A stretch of 64,000 nucleotides of DNA from contig NZ_LXYG01000012.1 in the NCBI RefSeq assembly GCF_001650905.1, forward strand, positions 124,001 to 188,000. Direction: 5' to 3'. The stretch's first letter is position 1; the number at the start of each line of letters is the position of its first letter. The notes beneath the pieces were generated by a model that worked only from the letters and a program-made list of their open reading frames with translations, ran no database searches and was not told the origin of the DNA. Position numbers and translations under genes: made by a program. The DNA is from Balneola sp. EhC07. GTDB lineage: Bacteria > Bacteroidota > Rhodothermia > Balneolales > Balneolaceae. Positions 55,165 through 64,000 of this stretch are shown in pieces.

Positions 55165-57807
55165 ATGAATTTGAATAAATATACTTTAAAGGCTCAAGAG
55201 ACTATTCAGAAAGCATTAGAGCTGGCGCAGTCAGGAAATAATCAGGCGTTGGAACCGGCTCATGTATTGAAAGCATTTTTGATTGACGGAGAGAATGTTG
55301 TTGTAAATCTGCTGAATAAATTGGGGGCAAACTTAAGAGCAGTTGAAGAAGTTGTGGATGCGGAATTAGGAAGACTTCCCAAGGTACAGGGCTCTTCAGT
55401 ATCAGGGCAGTATTTATCAACTACATCTAAAGAAGCGTTCGATAAAGCTCAGAAAGAAGCTACAGCGTTGGGAGATGAGTACATCAGCTCTGAACATATC
55501 TTGATGGGATTTACTGAAACAAAAGGACCGATTGCTTCTCTCCTTAAAGATCAGGGAGTAACTAAAGAGAATATTTTAAAAGTACTGACCGATGTTCGTG
55601 GAAATCAAACTGTGGATGACCCGAATGCAGAAAGCAGATACGGCGCTTTGAAGAAATACGCTCGTGATCTGAATGAATTGGCTGAGAAAAATAAACTAGA
55701 TCCGGTTATTGGTCGTGATCAGGAAATTCGTCGGGTAATGCAGATTTTAACACGTCGTACTAAAAACAATCCTGTATTGATTGGTGAACCTGGAGTTGGT
55801 AAAACAGCTATCGCAGAAGGAATGGCTCTTAGAATTGTTCGAGGCGATGTTCCTGAAGGATTGAAATCTAAACGTATTATGGCTCTTGATATGGGAGCAT
55901 TGGTTGCAGGTACAAAATTCCGCGGCGAATTTGAAGAGCGATTGAAAGCCGTCGTCAAAGAAGTGACCGATTCAGATGGAGAACTCATTTTATTTATAGA
56001 TGAGATCCACACTTTGGTTGGAGCCGGAGCTACTGAAGGAGCGATGGACGCTGCCAATATCTTAAAACCGGCACTTGCCAGGGGAGAAATGCATGCAGTT
56101 GGTGCCACTACTTTGGATGAGTACAGAAAGTACATCGAGAAAGACAAAGCTCTTGAACGTCGTTTGCAAACCGTTTTGGTTGGCGAGCCGTCCATTGAAG
56201 ATACTGTTTCTATTTTGCGCGGATTGCAGGAACGCTACGAAGTCCATCACGGAGTAAGAATTACCGATGCTGCTATTGTCGCTGCTGCTGAACTTTCGCA
56301 CAGATATATTGGAGATCGGTTTCTGCCGGATAAAGCTATTGATTTAATTGATGAAGCCGCTTCAAGATTGAGACTTCAAATTGACTCTCTTCCTGAGGAA
56401 TTGGATGGCATTGAGCGACAAATTCGTCAGTTGGAAATTGAGCGTGAAGCATTGAAGCGCGAAAAAGATAAAGGGAAGATCAAAGGCATTGAAAAAGAAC
56501 TGGCTGATCTGGAAGAACAACGAAGTACCATGCGGGTGCAGTGGGAGCAGGAGAGAGATACCATCCAGAAAGCTCGTGAACTCAAACAAGCCATTGAGAC
56601 GACCCGAAACGAAGCTGATAAGGCTGAACGTCAGGGTAACTACGAAAAGGTCGCAGAACTCCGGTATGGAACTATTACGCAACTAGAGAAAGATCTTGAG
56701 GAGGCGAAAGCTAAACTGGATGAAATGCAGGAAACAAAGGCGCTGCTGAAAGAAGAAGTGGATGCTGAAGACATTGCAGACATTGTTGCTCGTTGGACAG
56801 GAATCCCTGTGAAGAAAATGTTGCAGAGTGAACGACAAAAATTGCTTCAACTGGAAGATGAACTTCACAAAAGAGTAATTGGTCAGGATCTGGCTATTGA
56901 TGCTGTTTCTGATGCAGTCCGTAGATCTCGGGCAGGTTTACAGGATGAAGACCGACCGATTGGTTCATTTTTCTTTTTAGGATCGACCGGAGTGGGTAAA
57001 ACGGAATTGGCAAGAACGCTGGCCGAGTTTCTGTTCAATGATCAGAATGCGATGATCCGAATTGATATGAGCGAGTATATGGAAAAGCATTCCGTAAGTC
57101 GGTTAGTAGGAGCACCTCCCGGATATGTCGGCTACGATGAAGGTGGACAATTAACGGAAGCCGTTCGTCGACATCCGTATTCGGTAGTTTTGTTGGACGA
57201 AATTGAAAAAGCACATCCTGATGTGTTCAATATTCTGTTGCAGGTACTGGATGAAGGAAGACTGACTGACAACAAAGGAGTGACCGTAGATTTCAAAAAT
57301 ACCATTATCATCATGACCAGCAATATCGGTTCACATTTGATCGTGAATGAAATGGAGAAATCAGGCGGGGAACTTTCTGAAGAAAAGTATGAGAATCTCC
57401 AAAATCAGTTGATAGACCAGTTGAAGAAAACCATCCGACCTGAATTCTTAAATCGTGTGGATGATACTATTGTATTCCATCCGCTGGGCAGAGAACACAT
57501 CCGATCTATTGTAGATATTCAGTTGAGAAGAGTTCATCAATTGTTAGCCAAAAACAAAGTCACGCTTCACGTTTCTGATAATGTGAAAGACTGGCTGGCA
57601 GTTCGTGGATATGATCCCGTATATGGGGCTCGTCCTTTGAAAAGAGTACTTCAGCAGAATATTACCAACAAACTGGCAACTCAGTTATTAATGAGAGACA
57701 GTGAAGAACCGATTGAATTCGAAGCTACGATCTCCAAAGACGGAAACGAGATCGATTTTGCAGAAGTAGTGGATGATCCCGAGAAATGGGCGAAGGGTGA
57801 GAATTAA
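55165..57807 (+). CDS. clpB: ATP-dependent disaggregase ClpB
   Basis: This 880-residue AAA+ chaperone pulls apart protein aggregates together with DnaK. It has the N-terminal Clp-N domain (1-145), AAA domain 1 with Walker A GEPGVGKT (207-214), the coiled-coil middle domain (about 410-530) and AAA domain 2 with GSTGVGKT (606-613). The middle domain separates it from ClpA and ClpC. A purine-rich AAAGAGGA site precedes the ATG. A TTGGCACG element lies about 45 bases upstream of the start. Confidence 0.97.
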   Translation: MNLNKYTLKAQETIQKALELAQSGNNQALEPAHVLKAFLIDGENVVVNLLNKLGANLRAVEEVVDAELGRLPKVQGSSVSGQYLSTTSKEAFDKAQKEATALGDEYISSEHILMGFTETKGPIASLLKDQGVTKENILKVLTDVRGNQTVDDPNAESRYGALKKYARDLNELAEKNKLDPVIGRDQEIRRVMQILTRRTKNNPVLIGEPGVGKTAIAEGMALRIVRGDVPEGLKSKRIMALDMGALVAGTKFRGEFEERLKAVVKEVTDSDGELILFIDEIHTLVGAGATEGAMDAANILKPALARGEMHAVGATTLDEYRKYIEKDKALERRLQTVLVGEPSIEDTVSILRGLQERYEVHHGVRITDAAIVAAAELSHRYIGDRFLPDKAIDLIDEAASRLRLQIDSLPEELDGIERQIRQLEIEREALKREKDKGKIKGIEKELADLEEQRSTMRVQWEQERDTIQKARELKQAIETTRNEADKAERQGNYEKVAELRYGTITQLEKDLEEAKAKLDEMQETKALLKEEVDAEDIADIVARWTGIPVKKMLQSERQKLLQLEDELHKRVIGQDLAIDAVSDAVRRSRAGLQDEDRPIGSFFFLGSTGVGKTELARTLAEFLFNDQNAMIRIDMSEYMEKHSVSRLVGAPPGYVGYDEGGQLTEAVRRHPYSVVLLDEIEKAHPDVFNILLQVLDEGRLTDNKGVTVDFKNTIIIMTSNIGSHLIVNEMEKSGGELSEEKYENLQNQLIDQLKKTIRPEFLNRVDDTIVFHPLGREHIRSIVDIQLRRVHQLLAKNKVTLHVSDNVKDWLAVRGYDPVYGARPLKRVLQQNITNKLATQLLMRDSEEPIEFEATISKDGNEIDFAEVVDDPEKWAKGEN

Positions 57808-57825
57808 GAATTAAGAATTATGAGT
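57802..57825. repeat. GAATTAA tandem repeat at the end of clpB
   Basis: Three near-copies of GAATTAA run from the last clpB codon into the spacer. The clpB stop codon is part of the repeat. Confidence 0.5.
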
Positions 57826-57836
57826 TATGGTTGGTT

Positions 57837-58841
57837 TTATAGTTGGTGGAAATAACCTTTATTCCCAATAGGAAGCCAATAACTATACCTGATAAACTTA
57901 TTCTCGCGTTTTTCTAGAGGGATTTCTTTGATTGAATAATCCATTATTGGGTGACTAACATTTTTTGCACATAAATGAAGAATTAGTATCTCAAAAATAG
58001 TAATAATATTTTCTTCTACTTCGGGTAAAAAAATTGATAAAGATACTTTTTGAAGAATAGTATCTTTAAACTCAAGCTCAATAGAAGGCTTATAAATAAT
58101 TGAGTCTGAATTCAGTTCGAAATCATTTACTGATACAAAATCTAATCTATGATCAAGACAGTTTCGAAGATTTCTAATTAACTTCATGAATTCTAAAGTA
58201 GAACTTAAGAATAGAGTAAATTCGTCTTCACTTCCATATCTCTTTTCAATTATTTCTAAGAGCTTTGGAAAATGTGATTGTTTATTCAACCCATAATCTG
58301 GATAAAAAATCAAAGTCAATTCGATCATGATTTGCTCTAAATGATCAGTTTTTTGAAAGATAGTTGTTGTGCGAGTTAGAACATCTGTAATCGAAGGGAG
58401 CGTAAAAGAAGAAGATGCTTGTTTCTTTTTAAACTTTTCTATCTCCTTTTCCTCGTCGGTAAGGAATTTTTCAATTTCTTTTTTTAGAAAATATAATTCA
58501 TGCAATAGTTCCACTGAAAGACTTAAAGCTTTTTCTAGATTCAAATCTTTTTCGAAAAATTCTGGATCAAATAATCTTTTGGAGATTAAAAGAGTTCTAG
58601 AGACTATTTCGGATTCAGCACCTTGGTCAATAATTAGTTTTTGAACATTGGTAGGTAAGTCAATATTGGTTCGTTTAGGATCTATTGTATCGGCTAAAAC
58701 AAGTTCGTAAACGGAAAATTCTTTAATTACTATTATTTTATCCTTTAATGGAATCATATCAATAATAGCACCATCTTTTTTTGTACCTACTTCACCAGAA
58801 AAACCAGAATTTCTTTTTATATCAATGGGTTGCTTTTTCAT
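57837..58841 (-). CDS. Helical protein of unknown function with HEPN-like R-x4-H motif
   Basis: This 334-residue protein was not recognised. It has no signal peptide. After a beta-rich start of about 60 residues it is predicted mostly helical, with a charged coiled segment (about 112-140). A helix at 218-233 carries RNCLDH (R226 to H231), which fits the R-x4-6-H signature of HEPN RNases with the usual polar residue after Arg. The coding sequence looks more AT-rich than its neighbours. It lies 39 bases downstream of the asparaginase gene on the same strand and could be transcribed with it. An RNase or toxin function is inference. Confidence 0.6.
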   Translation of the reverse strand: MKKQPIDIKRNSGFSGEVGTKKDGAIIDMIPLKDKIIVIKEFSVYELVLADTIDPKRTNIDLPTNVQKLIIDQGAESEIVSRTLLISKRLFDPEFFEKDLNLEKALSLSVELLHELYFLKKEIEKFLTDEEKEIEKFKKKQASSSFTLPSITDVLTRTTTIFQKTDHLEQIMIELTLIFYPDYGLNKQSHFPKLLEIIEKRYGSEDEFTLFLSSTLEFMKLIRNLRNCLDHRLDFVSVNDFELNSDSIIYKPSIELEFKDTILQKVSLSIFLPEVEENIITIFEILILHLCAKNVSHPIMDYSIKEIPLEKRENKFIRYSYWLPIGNKGYFHQL

Positions 58842-58880
58842 GAAGTATAGAATGGTTTCTTCGGCTCTAACTTAAAAAAT

Positions 58881-59852
58881 TCAAACCCTAAACTCAGAAT
58901 CTATTATCCGGTTTCCATCCTTATTGTACACACCATAATCAAAACCTTTACGAATGCTGTATGCGCCAAAAGCACCATCTTTGTTGAGGGCCAGGTAGCC
59001 GACTTGAGTATTTTTTAAGCTGGTGCCGTTTCTTTTGTTTCGGGAAATGATTCTATCGACAGCAATTTTGCAGGCTTCTTCAGGCGAGTGACCTTGTCGC
59101 ATCATTTCAACGATTAGTGCACTTCCGGCAGTTTTTACAACTTCTTCTCCCAGTCCTGTGGCACAAGCTGCACCGACTTCCGGGTCTACAAAAAGTCCGG
59201 CGCCAATAAGTGGGGAATCACCAACCCTGCCATGCATTTTCCATGCAGCACCACTGGTTGTACAGGCTCCGGAAAGTCTTCCATCCACATCAAGAGCAAG
59301 CATCCCAATCGTATCATGATTTTCAATATTTACTACCGGCTCATACTTGCCGTTTTTCAGCCATTTTTCCCAAGCTTCTTTAGCTTTTGGAGTAAGCAGA
59401 TCCATTTCTTCAAAACCTTGATCTTTGGCAAATTGCTGAGCCCCTTCTCCGGCTAACATGATATGAGGCGTTTCTTCCATTACTTTTCTGGCAACGGAAA
59501 CGGGGTTCTTATAATTTTGCAGAAAAACCACAGATCCACACTCTCCTTTATCATCCATGATGCAGGCGTCCAAAGATACATTTCCTTCTCTATCCGGACG
59601 TCCGCCATAACCCACAGACATATTTTTAGGATCATTTTCTTCAACCATAACTCCGGCTTCAACGGCATCAAGTGCATAACCACCTTTATCCAGAATTTCC
59701 CATGCTGCAACATTAGCTTTAATAGCAGTATTCCAGGTAGCTATTACAACCGGTTTGCTTCCTGTGAACTTGCTGACATTCGTGCATCCAATTCCTGCAA
59801 AAGGAATAGCTCCAAGAAGGCCGGTTTTTAAGAACTGCTTTCGGTTTAACAT
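58881..59852 (-). CDS. N4-(beta-N-acetylglucosaminyl)-L-asparaginase
   Basis: This Ntn-hydrolase of the glycosylasparaginase family cuts the bond between GlcNAc and asparagine in N-glycopeptides. The precursor is 323 residues and should self-cleave before the nucleophile T181 in NHDTIGMLA. GRVGDSPLIGAG and CATGLGEE carry the substrate-binding residues. The N-terminus has RKQF followed by a hydrophobic stretch ending GIGC (Cys23), so it is probably an exported lipoprotein. It lies 5 bases after the GH47 gene, in the same unit as GH92. Confidence 0.9.
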   Translation of the reverse strand: MLNRKQFLKTGLLGAIPFAGIGCTNVSKFTGSKPVVIATWNTAIKANVAAWEILDKGGYALDAVEAGVMVEENDPKNMSVGYGGRPDREGNVSLDACIMDDKGECGSVVFLQNYKNPVSVARKVMEETPHIMLAGEGAQQFAKDQGFEEMDLLTPKAKEAWEKWLKNGKYEPVVNIENHDTIGMLALDVDGRLSGACTTSGAAWKMHGRVGDSPLIGAGLFVDPEVGAACATGLGEEVVKTAGSALIVEMMRQGHSPEEACKIAVDRIISRNKRNGTSLKNTQVGYLALNKDGAFGAYSIRKGFDYGVYNKDGNRIIDSEFRV

Positions 59853-59857
59853 AATGG

Positions 59858-61189
59858 TTAATCTATCCTCATTGGATGTGCTTCTGTATTGAACACATGT
59901 TTATCCAAATCAAAAACTTCATCATCAGCAAAAAGGAGGTAAGCATATTTGAGGGTTTCTGCTAAAAAGAAGCTTTCCATGTCATCGCTTTTTTCTTTGG
60001 TAGTAACATCTGATAAGGCAGCATAACCATGCTCAGTTTTACAATATTCGATGAGACTCTGGAACATCACTTTCCCCATCTCAATATATTTTTCATCGCC
60101 TGTTGCCTGATATAAATAATAAGCAGACTCAATATTTTCAGGGCGCAAAGGATAGCCTGCCCAGGTTACTTCCATATCAATGTAATTCAGACCTTCAGGT
60201 TCGATGCCATGCAATTGCCACATCTTAAAATTGGATTCCTGAACTTTTTTTGCAGTTTCGATATCTCCTGCAAGGACTAAAACTCCGGGCATAAAAGCAT
60301 CCAGTGCTCCGTAAGTAGTTGCTGTTCGTTCTCCTGTGTCCATGTTTGCGCGACCATACCAGGTTCCGGTGGCAACTTCGTCGAGCAGATACTTTTCGAT
60401 TGCAGGCTCGTGAGCTTTCCATATTTTTCGGAAATCTTCATCTCCAAAAAGTAGCCATGATTTCAGTGCATATTCGTAATAAGAATCTATCATTCCTGAA
60501 ATGTGAGCTTCTTTATTCTGCCATTCACCGGTTTCTACATCAATAGTTGTTCCGACTAATCCGATTTCGGAGCGGCGCTCATACAATCCCATCATCGCTT
60601 TTTTGGCGCTGTTATAAAAAACAGAATCCTGAGTGTGCTTAGTGAGTGTCCCGAATTCTATCATTAGTGTGCCGATCTCAGCGGGGTTATTAACCTGCCA
60701 TTTGGTTTCTCCGGTTTTAAGATTTACCTGTCCGTAAGTCATACCTGTTGCTGAATCGAATGCAGGAAGTAATCTTCTTCCAAGATCTTCAGCCAATTGC
60801 AGAAATCGATCATCTCCATCCATTTCATACGCTGAAAGAAGTCCGCCTAAAAGACGAATAGTTATCTCAAAATTGGACACAAAGAAGTCATGATCGAAAG
60901 ACAATTCAGAAAAGATCAATTCTTTTGCTTCAGCGGCTTCTTCATTCAAACCCATTAATAACATAGTGTCAAAAGCATCGACCGGTGTCATCAATAAAGA
61001 TGCGTCATACCAGTTTTTAGAAGACTTTGATAACGGTTTAAGTGCGTCATCTCCCCATGCATGTTGTTTGTATCCGTTCCAAGCGTGTAGGAATTCTTGT
61101 TTTACTTGCTCAGCTAGTTGTTCTTTCTCTGATTTTTGAGGTGCACACGCTATCCCTAAAGCAAGTGCCAATAATAAAAATCTCTTCAT
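59858..61189 (-). CDS. GH47 alpha-1,2-mannosidase, lipoprotein
   Basis: This 443-residue lipoprotein (GIAC, Cys15) matches glycoside hydrolase family 47, the (alpha/alpha)7 mannosidases that remove alpha-1,2-linked mannose from high-mannose N-glycans. Hallmarks are SNFEITIRLLGGLLSAYE with E108, IDSYYEYALK with D235, RPENIES (349-355) and the calcium-binding end HVFNTEAHPM with T435. The family is common in eukaryotes and uncommon in bacteria. Its start overlaps the GH92 stop by one base, and the asparaginase gene follows 5 bases after it. Confidence 0.88.
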   Translation of the reverse strand: MKRFLLLALALGIACAPQKSEKEQLAEQVKQEFLHAWNGYKQHAWGDDALKPLSKSSKNWYDASLLMTPVDAFDTMLLMGLNEEAAEAKELIFSELSFDHDFFVSNFEITIRLLGGLLSAYEMDGDDRFLQLAEDLGRRLLPAFDSATGMTYGQVNLKTGETKWQVNNPAEIGTLMIEFGTLTKHTQDSVFYNSAKKAMMGLYERRSEIGLVGTTIDVETGEWQNKEAHISGMIDSYYEYALKSWLLFGDEDFRKIWKAHEPAIEKYLLDEVATGTWYGRANMDTGERTATTYGALDAFMPGVLVLAGDIETAKKVQESNFKMWQLHGIEPEGLNYIDMEVTWAGYPLRPENIESAYYLYQATGDEKYIEMGKVMFQSLIEYCKTEHGYAALSDVTTKEKSDDMESFFLAETLKYAYLLFADDEVFDLDKHVFNTEAHPMRID

Positions 61190-63363
61190 TAGTTTGTCGG
61201 TCTGTATTCAGTTTTCTTCGCCCAGTTTTTATTCGGTGCAGATCCCATTTCAAAGATCAATTCTCCACCCGCTATAATTTCTTCATGAGATATATAACTT
61301 CTCTCCAAAGGTTCTCCATTTAAAGATACTGACTTAATGTAAATATTTTCATCCGAAACTCCATCAGCTATAATAGTAAAAGTCTTTGTGTCAGATAAGG
61401 TTATATCAACTTGTTCAAATTGAGGAGTTCCGATCACATAATTACCAGAGGCGGGGTTTACAGGATAAAAACCCATCGCTGAAAAAATGTACCATGCGGA
61501 CATTTGTCCACAATCTTCATTTCCGCTTAACCCATCTACAGCGGTGGAATATTGAGTGTTCATTATTTCGTGAAGAATTTCCTGTGACTTCCATGGTTTT
61601 CCTGCATAATTGTATAAATACCCAATATGATGGCTGGGCTCATTTCCATGTGCATATTGGCCTATCAATCCTGAGATGTCGGGTGAGGTATTATCACCGG
61701 TGATGTTAGAGTCCTGATTGAACAATGAATCTAATCTTTGAGTAAAAGCATCTTCTCCGCCCATGAGCTCTATCAGTTTATCCACCTGATGAGGAACAAA
61801 CCAACTGTGTTGCCATGCGTTTCCTTCTGTATAGTCAGTATTTACGCGATGAACAGATCTCTTTGGGTCAAAAGGCTCAACCCAATCTCCTTCAGCGGTT
61901 TTGCCACGCATAAATTTAGTTTGAGCATCATATACATTTTGCCAGAATCCGGATCTGACAATGAAATGTTCATATTCCGACTCTTTACCGAGCATAAAAG
62001 CCATTTGAGCAATCGCCCAGTCATCGAAAGCATATTCCAGGGTTTTAGTGACTGATTCATGCTCAAGTTCAGAAGGAATGTATTGGTATTTGCGATACAG
62101 ATCAGTTCCACGCTTATTTTGCATGGCACTGGCTTTCATCGCTTCGAAAGCAAGTTCGGCGTCATAATCTCTGAATCCTTTGGCATAGGCATCCGCGATC
62201 ACCGGAATAGCGTGATAACCGGTCATAGTATTGGTTTCATTTCCGTGTAATTCCCAAACAGGAAGCAATCCGTTTTCTTTGTAGAAATCCAGCATAGTTC
62301 GGATCATGTCATTCACTCTGTCAGGATTGGTAATAGTAAGCAATGGATGCTGCGCCCGAAAAGTATCCCACAAAGAGTAAATGGTATATTTGGTTTGATC
62401 CTGATTGGCATCAGAAAACAAAACCGGAGCCAATTTGGAATGATAAAGAGCGGTATAAAAAATCGTTTTTTTCTCTTCATCTCCCTGAACTTTGATCTTG
62501 CCGAGTTCTTCATCCCAGACCATTTCAGCAAAGAGTTTGGTTTCGTCAAAATCCCAATCGTCCAGAGTTTCCAGATTTGCTAAAGCTCCTTCTTCACTGT
62601 TGGATGAAATGGCTACTTTGACGAGAACTTCTCTTCCTGCAGGCTCAAACGCCAGCGTACCAAACGATGTAAATCCTTTGTATTTAGCGGAATCAACGAT
62701 CATAAAGTCTTTTGAGAATTCCATAGCAAAATATACATGTTGATCATTCGCCCAGCCGGAAGATCTTCGGTAGCCGACCAGTTTCTTGTTTTCATTTTCT
62801 CCGATAACTTTGAAATATCCTTCAGTGAAAGAATCCCAATTCAAGCTATATCCCAGATCCAGATTTAAGTATTGAGGATCGCCATATTCGAAAGTAAATC
62901 TATACATGGCTACTCTTTCTGTGGCAGTCATCTCGGCATTGATCTCATAATCATTCAGGAAAACGCTGTAATATCCCGGAGAGCCTTTTTCGCGATCGTG
63001 AGAAAACTTGGAAGCGTAACTTCTTTTGCTTTCATATTTGGCTGAATCTGACAAGAGCACTTTTCGATTGGTTGGCATGATCAGAATGTCATTCAGATCA
63101 CCAATTCCCGTTCCGCTAAGATGAGTTTGAGCAAAACCGGTTATAATACTATCGGAATAATGATAACCTGAAACCCAATCCCAGCCCGGAGTTCCGTTTA
63201 CAGGACTTGGTTGTATCATCCCGAAGGGTAGCGTTGCTCCGGGATAAGTATGTCCGTGTCCACCGGTGCCGATGAATACATCTACGTACTTATTGGGAGA
63301 TTCGTAGCTGGAGCATGCAACAAAGAAGATGAAGAGAGGAAGAAATAAATGTGCTTTTTTCAT
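61189..63363 (-). CDS. GH92 alpha-mannosidase, lipoprotein
   Basis: This 724-residue calcium-dependent exo-alpha-mannosidase of family GH92 carries a lipobox (VAC near residue 18). Family motifs include FIGTGGHGHTYPGATLPFG, SGYHYSDS, GNETNTMTGYHAIP and NEDCGQMSAWYIFSAMGFYP. The frame is open for 32 codons further upstream, but the ATG at 63363 begins the signal peptide directly and is preferred. It is the first gene of the glycan-degradation unit. The linkage specificity (1,2, 1,3, 1,4 or 1,6) cannot be read from the sequence. Confidence 0.92.
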   Translation of the reverse strand: MKKAHLFLPLFIFFVACSSYESPNKYVDVFIGTGGHGHTYPGATLPFGMIQPSPVNGTPGWDWVSGYHYSDSIITGFAQTHLSGTGIGDLNDILIMPTNRKVLLSDSAKYESKRSYASKFSHDREKGSPGYYSVFLNDYEINAEMTATERVAMYRFTFEYGDPQYLNLDLGYSLNWDSFTEGYFKVIGENENKKLVGYRRSSGWANDQHVYFAMEFSKDFMIVDSAKYKGFTSFGTLAFEPAGREVLVKVAISSNSEEGALANLETLDDWDFDETKLFAEMVWDEELGKIKVQGDEEKKTIFYTALYHSKLAPVLFSDANQDQTKYTIYSLWDTFRAQHPLLTITNPDRVNDMIRTMLDFYKENGLLPVWELHGNETNTMTGYHAIPVIADAYAKGFRDYDAELAFEAMKASAMQNKRGTDLYRKYQYIPSELEHESVTKTLEYAFDDWAIAQMAFMLGKESEYEHFIVRSGFWQNVYDAQTKFMRGKTAEGDWVEPFDPKRSVHRVNTDYTEGNAWQHSWFVPHQVDKLIELMGGEDAFTQRLDSLFNQDSNITGDNTSPDISGLIGQYAHGNEPSHHIGYLYNYAGKPWKSQEILHEIMNTQYSTAVDGLSGNEDCGQMSAWYIFSAMGFYPVNPASGNYVIGTPQFEQVDITLSDTKTFTIIADGVSDENIYIKSVSLNGEPLERSYISHEEIIAGGELIFEMGSAPNKNWAKKTEYRPTN

Positions 63364-63440
63364 AACAGAATGATACAAAAATTGACCAAGGTTTTCGAGA
63401 CTTCTGTGTAATCTTCCGGGGCATTCTGAACGAGGTGAAA

Positions 63441-63482
63441 TTAGAATGTAGGGACGCAAAATCTTGCGTCCCTACATTCTAA
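63441..63482. repeat. 42-bp perfect palindrome (GTAGGGACGCAA type)
   Basis: The 19-base arms 63441-63459 and 63464-63482 pair perfectly around a 4-base loop. The core GTAGGGACGCAA / TTGCGTCCCTAC looks like a dispersed repeat. It lies between rdgB and the GH92 gene without a T-run. Confidence 0.8.
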
Positions 63483-63495
63483 TAATAGAAATTCA

Positions 63496-64000
63496 CTAAT
63501 CTTCCAAAAACTCTAAAAACCTCTGAACAGCTTTTCCTCTATGACTGATCAGGTTTTTGATATTAGGATCCATCTGAGCGAAGGTCTCTGCAAATTCATT
63601 CGGCATGAAGATCGGATCGTAGCCAAAGCCTTTTTTACCGATCTGATCTTCGATAATTTTTCCTTTACAAACTCCTTCGAATGTCCATTCCTGGTCTCCA
63701 TCAACTAACGCGACAACGGTTCGGAATTGTGCTGCGCGGTTTTCTTTTCCTTTTAGCGCTTCCAATAACTTCAATACATTATCCTGATAAGAAGCATTTT
63801 CGCCAGCATAACGCGCAGAATAAACTCCGGGTGCACCATCTAAAGCTTCCACTTCTAATCCGGTATCGTCAGAAAGAGCAGGAATTCCGGTTTGTTGATT
63901 TACATAACGCGCTTTTTTGAGAGCATTTCCTTCAAGTGTTGGTTTATCTTCTTCTACTTCTTCCAGATCGGGGAAGTCGAGAGCAGAAAACACATCAATA
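63496..64000 (-). CDS. rdgB: XTP/dITP pyrophosphatase RdgB, 5' end outside the window
   Basis: This cytoplasmic enzyme removes non-canonical purine nucleoside triphosphates. The visible part has LSDDTGLEVEALDGAPGVYS, GFGYDPIF and the end motif SHRGKAVQRFL, all typical of the HAM1/RdgB family. The reading frame is still open at 64000 and the usual N-terminal TxNxxK motif is missing, so the gene is cut by the window edge and not truncated in the genome. Confidence 0.95.
   Translation of the reverse strand, partial: IDVFSALDFPDLEEVEEDKPTLEGNALKKARYVNQQTGIPALSDDTGLEVEALDGAPGVYSARYAGENASYQDNVLKLLEALKGKENRAAQFRTVVALVDGDQEWTFEGVCKGKIIEDQIGKKGFGYDPIFMPNEFAETFAQMDPNIKNLISHRGKAVQRFLEFLED

Noticed and set aside
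55719-56195. Open frame of 158 codons antisense to clpB
   Set aside because: It overlaps the conserved AAA domain and has shadow-frame composition.
63364-63459. N-terminal extension of the GH92 gene
   Set aside because: The 32 extra codons have no signal character, while the internal Met begins a good lipoprotein signal.

Overview
The window reads as chromosomal DNA of an aerobic Gram-negative bacterium of the Bacteroidota/Balneolota/Rhodothermota group, with a marine Balneola-like lineage as the best guess. This rests on several signs: an AT-leaning base composition; many lipoproteins and Sec-exported proteins; a TonB-dependent receptor with an N-terminal carboxypeptidase-regulatory-like domain; BatA-type and DUF4856 families; and short dispersed palindromes of the kind common in these genomes. 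Oxygen-dependent hemF and a HemY-type oxidase point to aerobic heme synthesis. No rRNA, tRNA, CRISPR array, transposase, integrase or phage gene was seen.

Layout. 0-8.4 kb: gltX, a convergent two-gene operon of M14 carboxypeptidase-like proteins (one catalytic, one with every active-site residue replaced), a PBP4-type D-Ala-D-Ala carboxypeptidase and an NhaC antiporter. 8.4-17.5 kb: an NRDE protein, an operon of SpoIIE/PP2C phosphatase, thioredoxin-like protein and DtxR-family metal regulator, an outer-membrane barrel between two thioredoxin-fold proteins, a TolB-like propeller lipoprotein and a coiled-coil lipoprotein. 17.5-23.9 kb: an operon that looks like iron acquisition (DUF4856 lipoprotein, imelysin-like lipoprotein, HTTM membrane protein, TonB receptor), with twin palindromes upstream and an internal terminator-like hairpin. 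23.9-28.4 kb: a small barrel protein, an SGNH hydrolase, an AhpD-like protein, a gene-free repeat-rich stretch of about 0.95 kb and an NAD-dependent epimerase-like gene.

28.4-38.1 kb is a same-strand cluster with all nine dedicated steps from glutamyl-tRNA to protoheme by the C5 route, in the order hemH-hemY-hemA-hemC-hemD-hemE-hemF-hemB-hemL. 38.3-49.7 kb: a TIGR01777 epimerase, a large propeller lipoprotein divergent from a BatA-like von Willebrand protein, a membrane protein, HflX, a CBS protein and a 995-residue TPR protein. 49.8-57.8 kb: aroA and a stress group (Hsp20, HtrA-type protease, ClpB) with an outer-membrane barrel protein between them.

57.8-64 kb is on the minus strand. It holds the 3' part of rdgB, then a tight operon GH92 alpha-mannosidase - GH47 alpha-1,2-mannosidase - N4-(GlcNAc)-asparaginase, and a trailing helical protein with an R-x4-H motif like that of HEPN RNases. 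The three enzymes together suggest breakdown of high-mannose eukaryotic-type N-glycans, which is the most distinctive biology in the window. Other notable points are the catalytically dead M14 paralogue, the proposed metal-responsive control of the iron operon, and the density and variety of dispersed hairpin repeats between genes.
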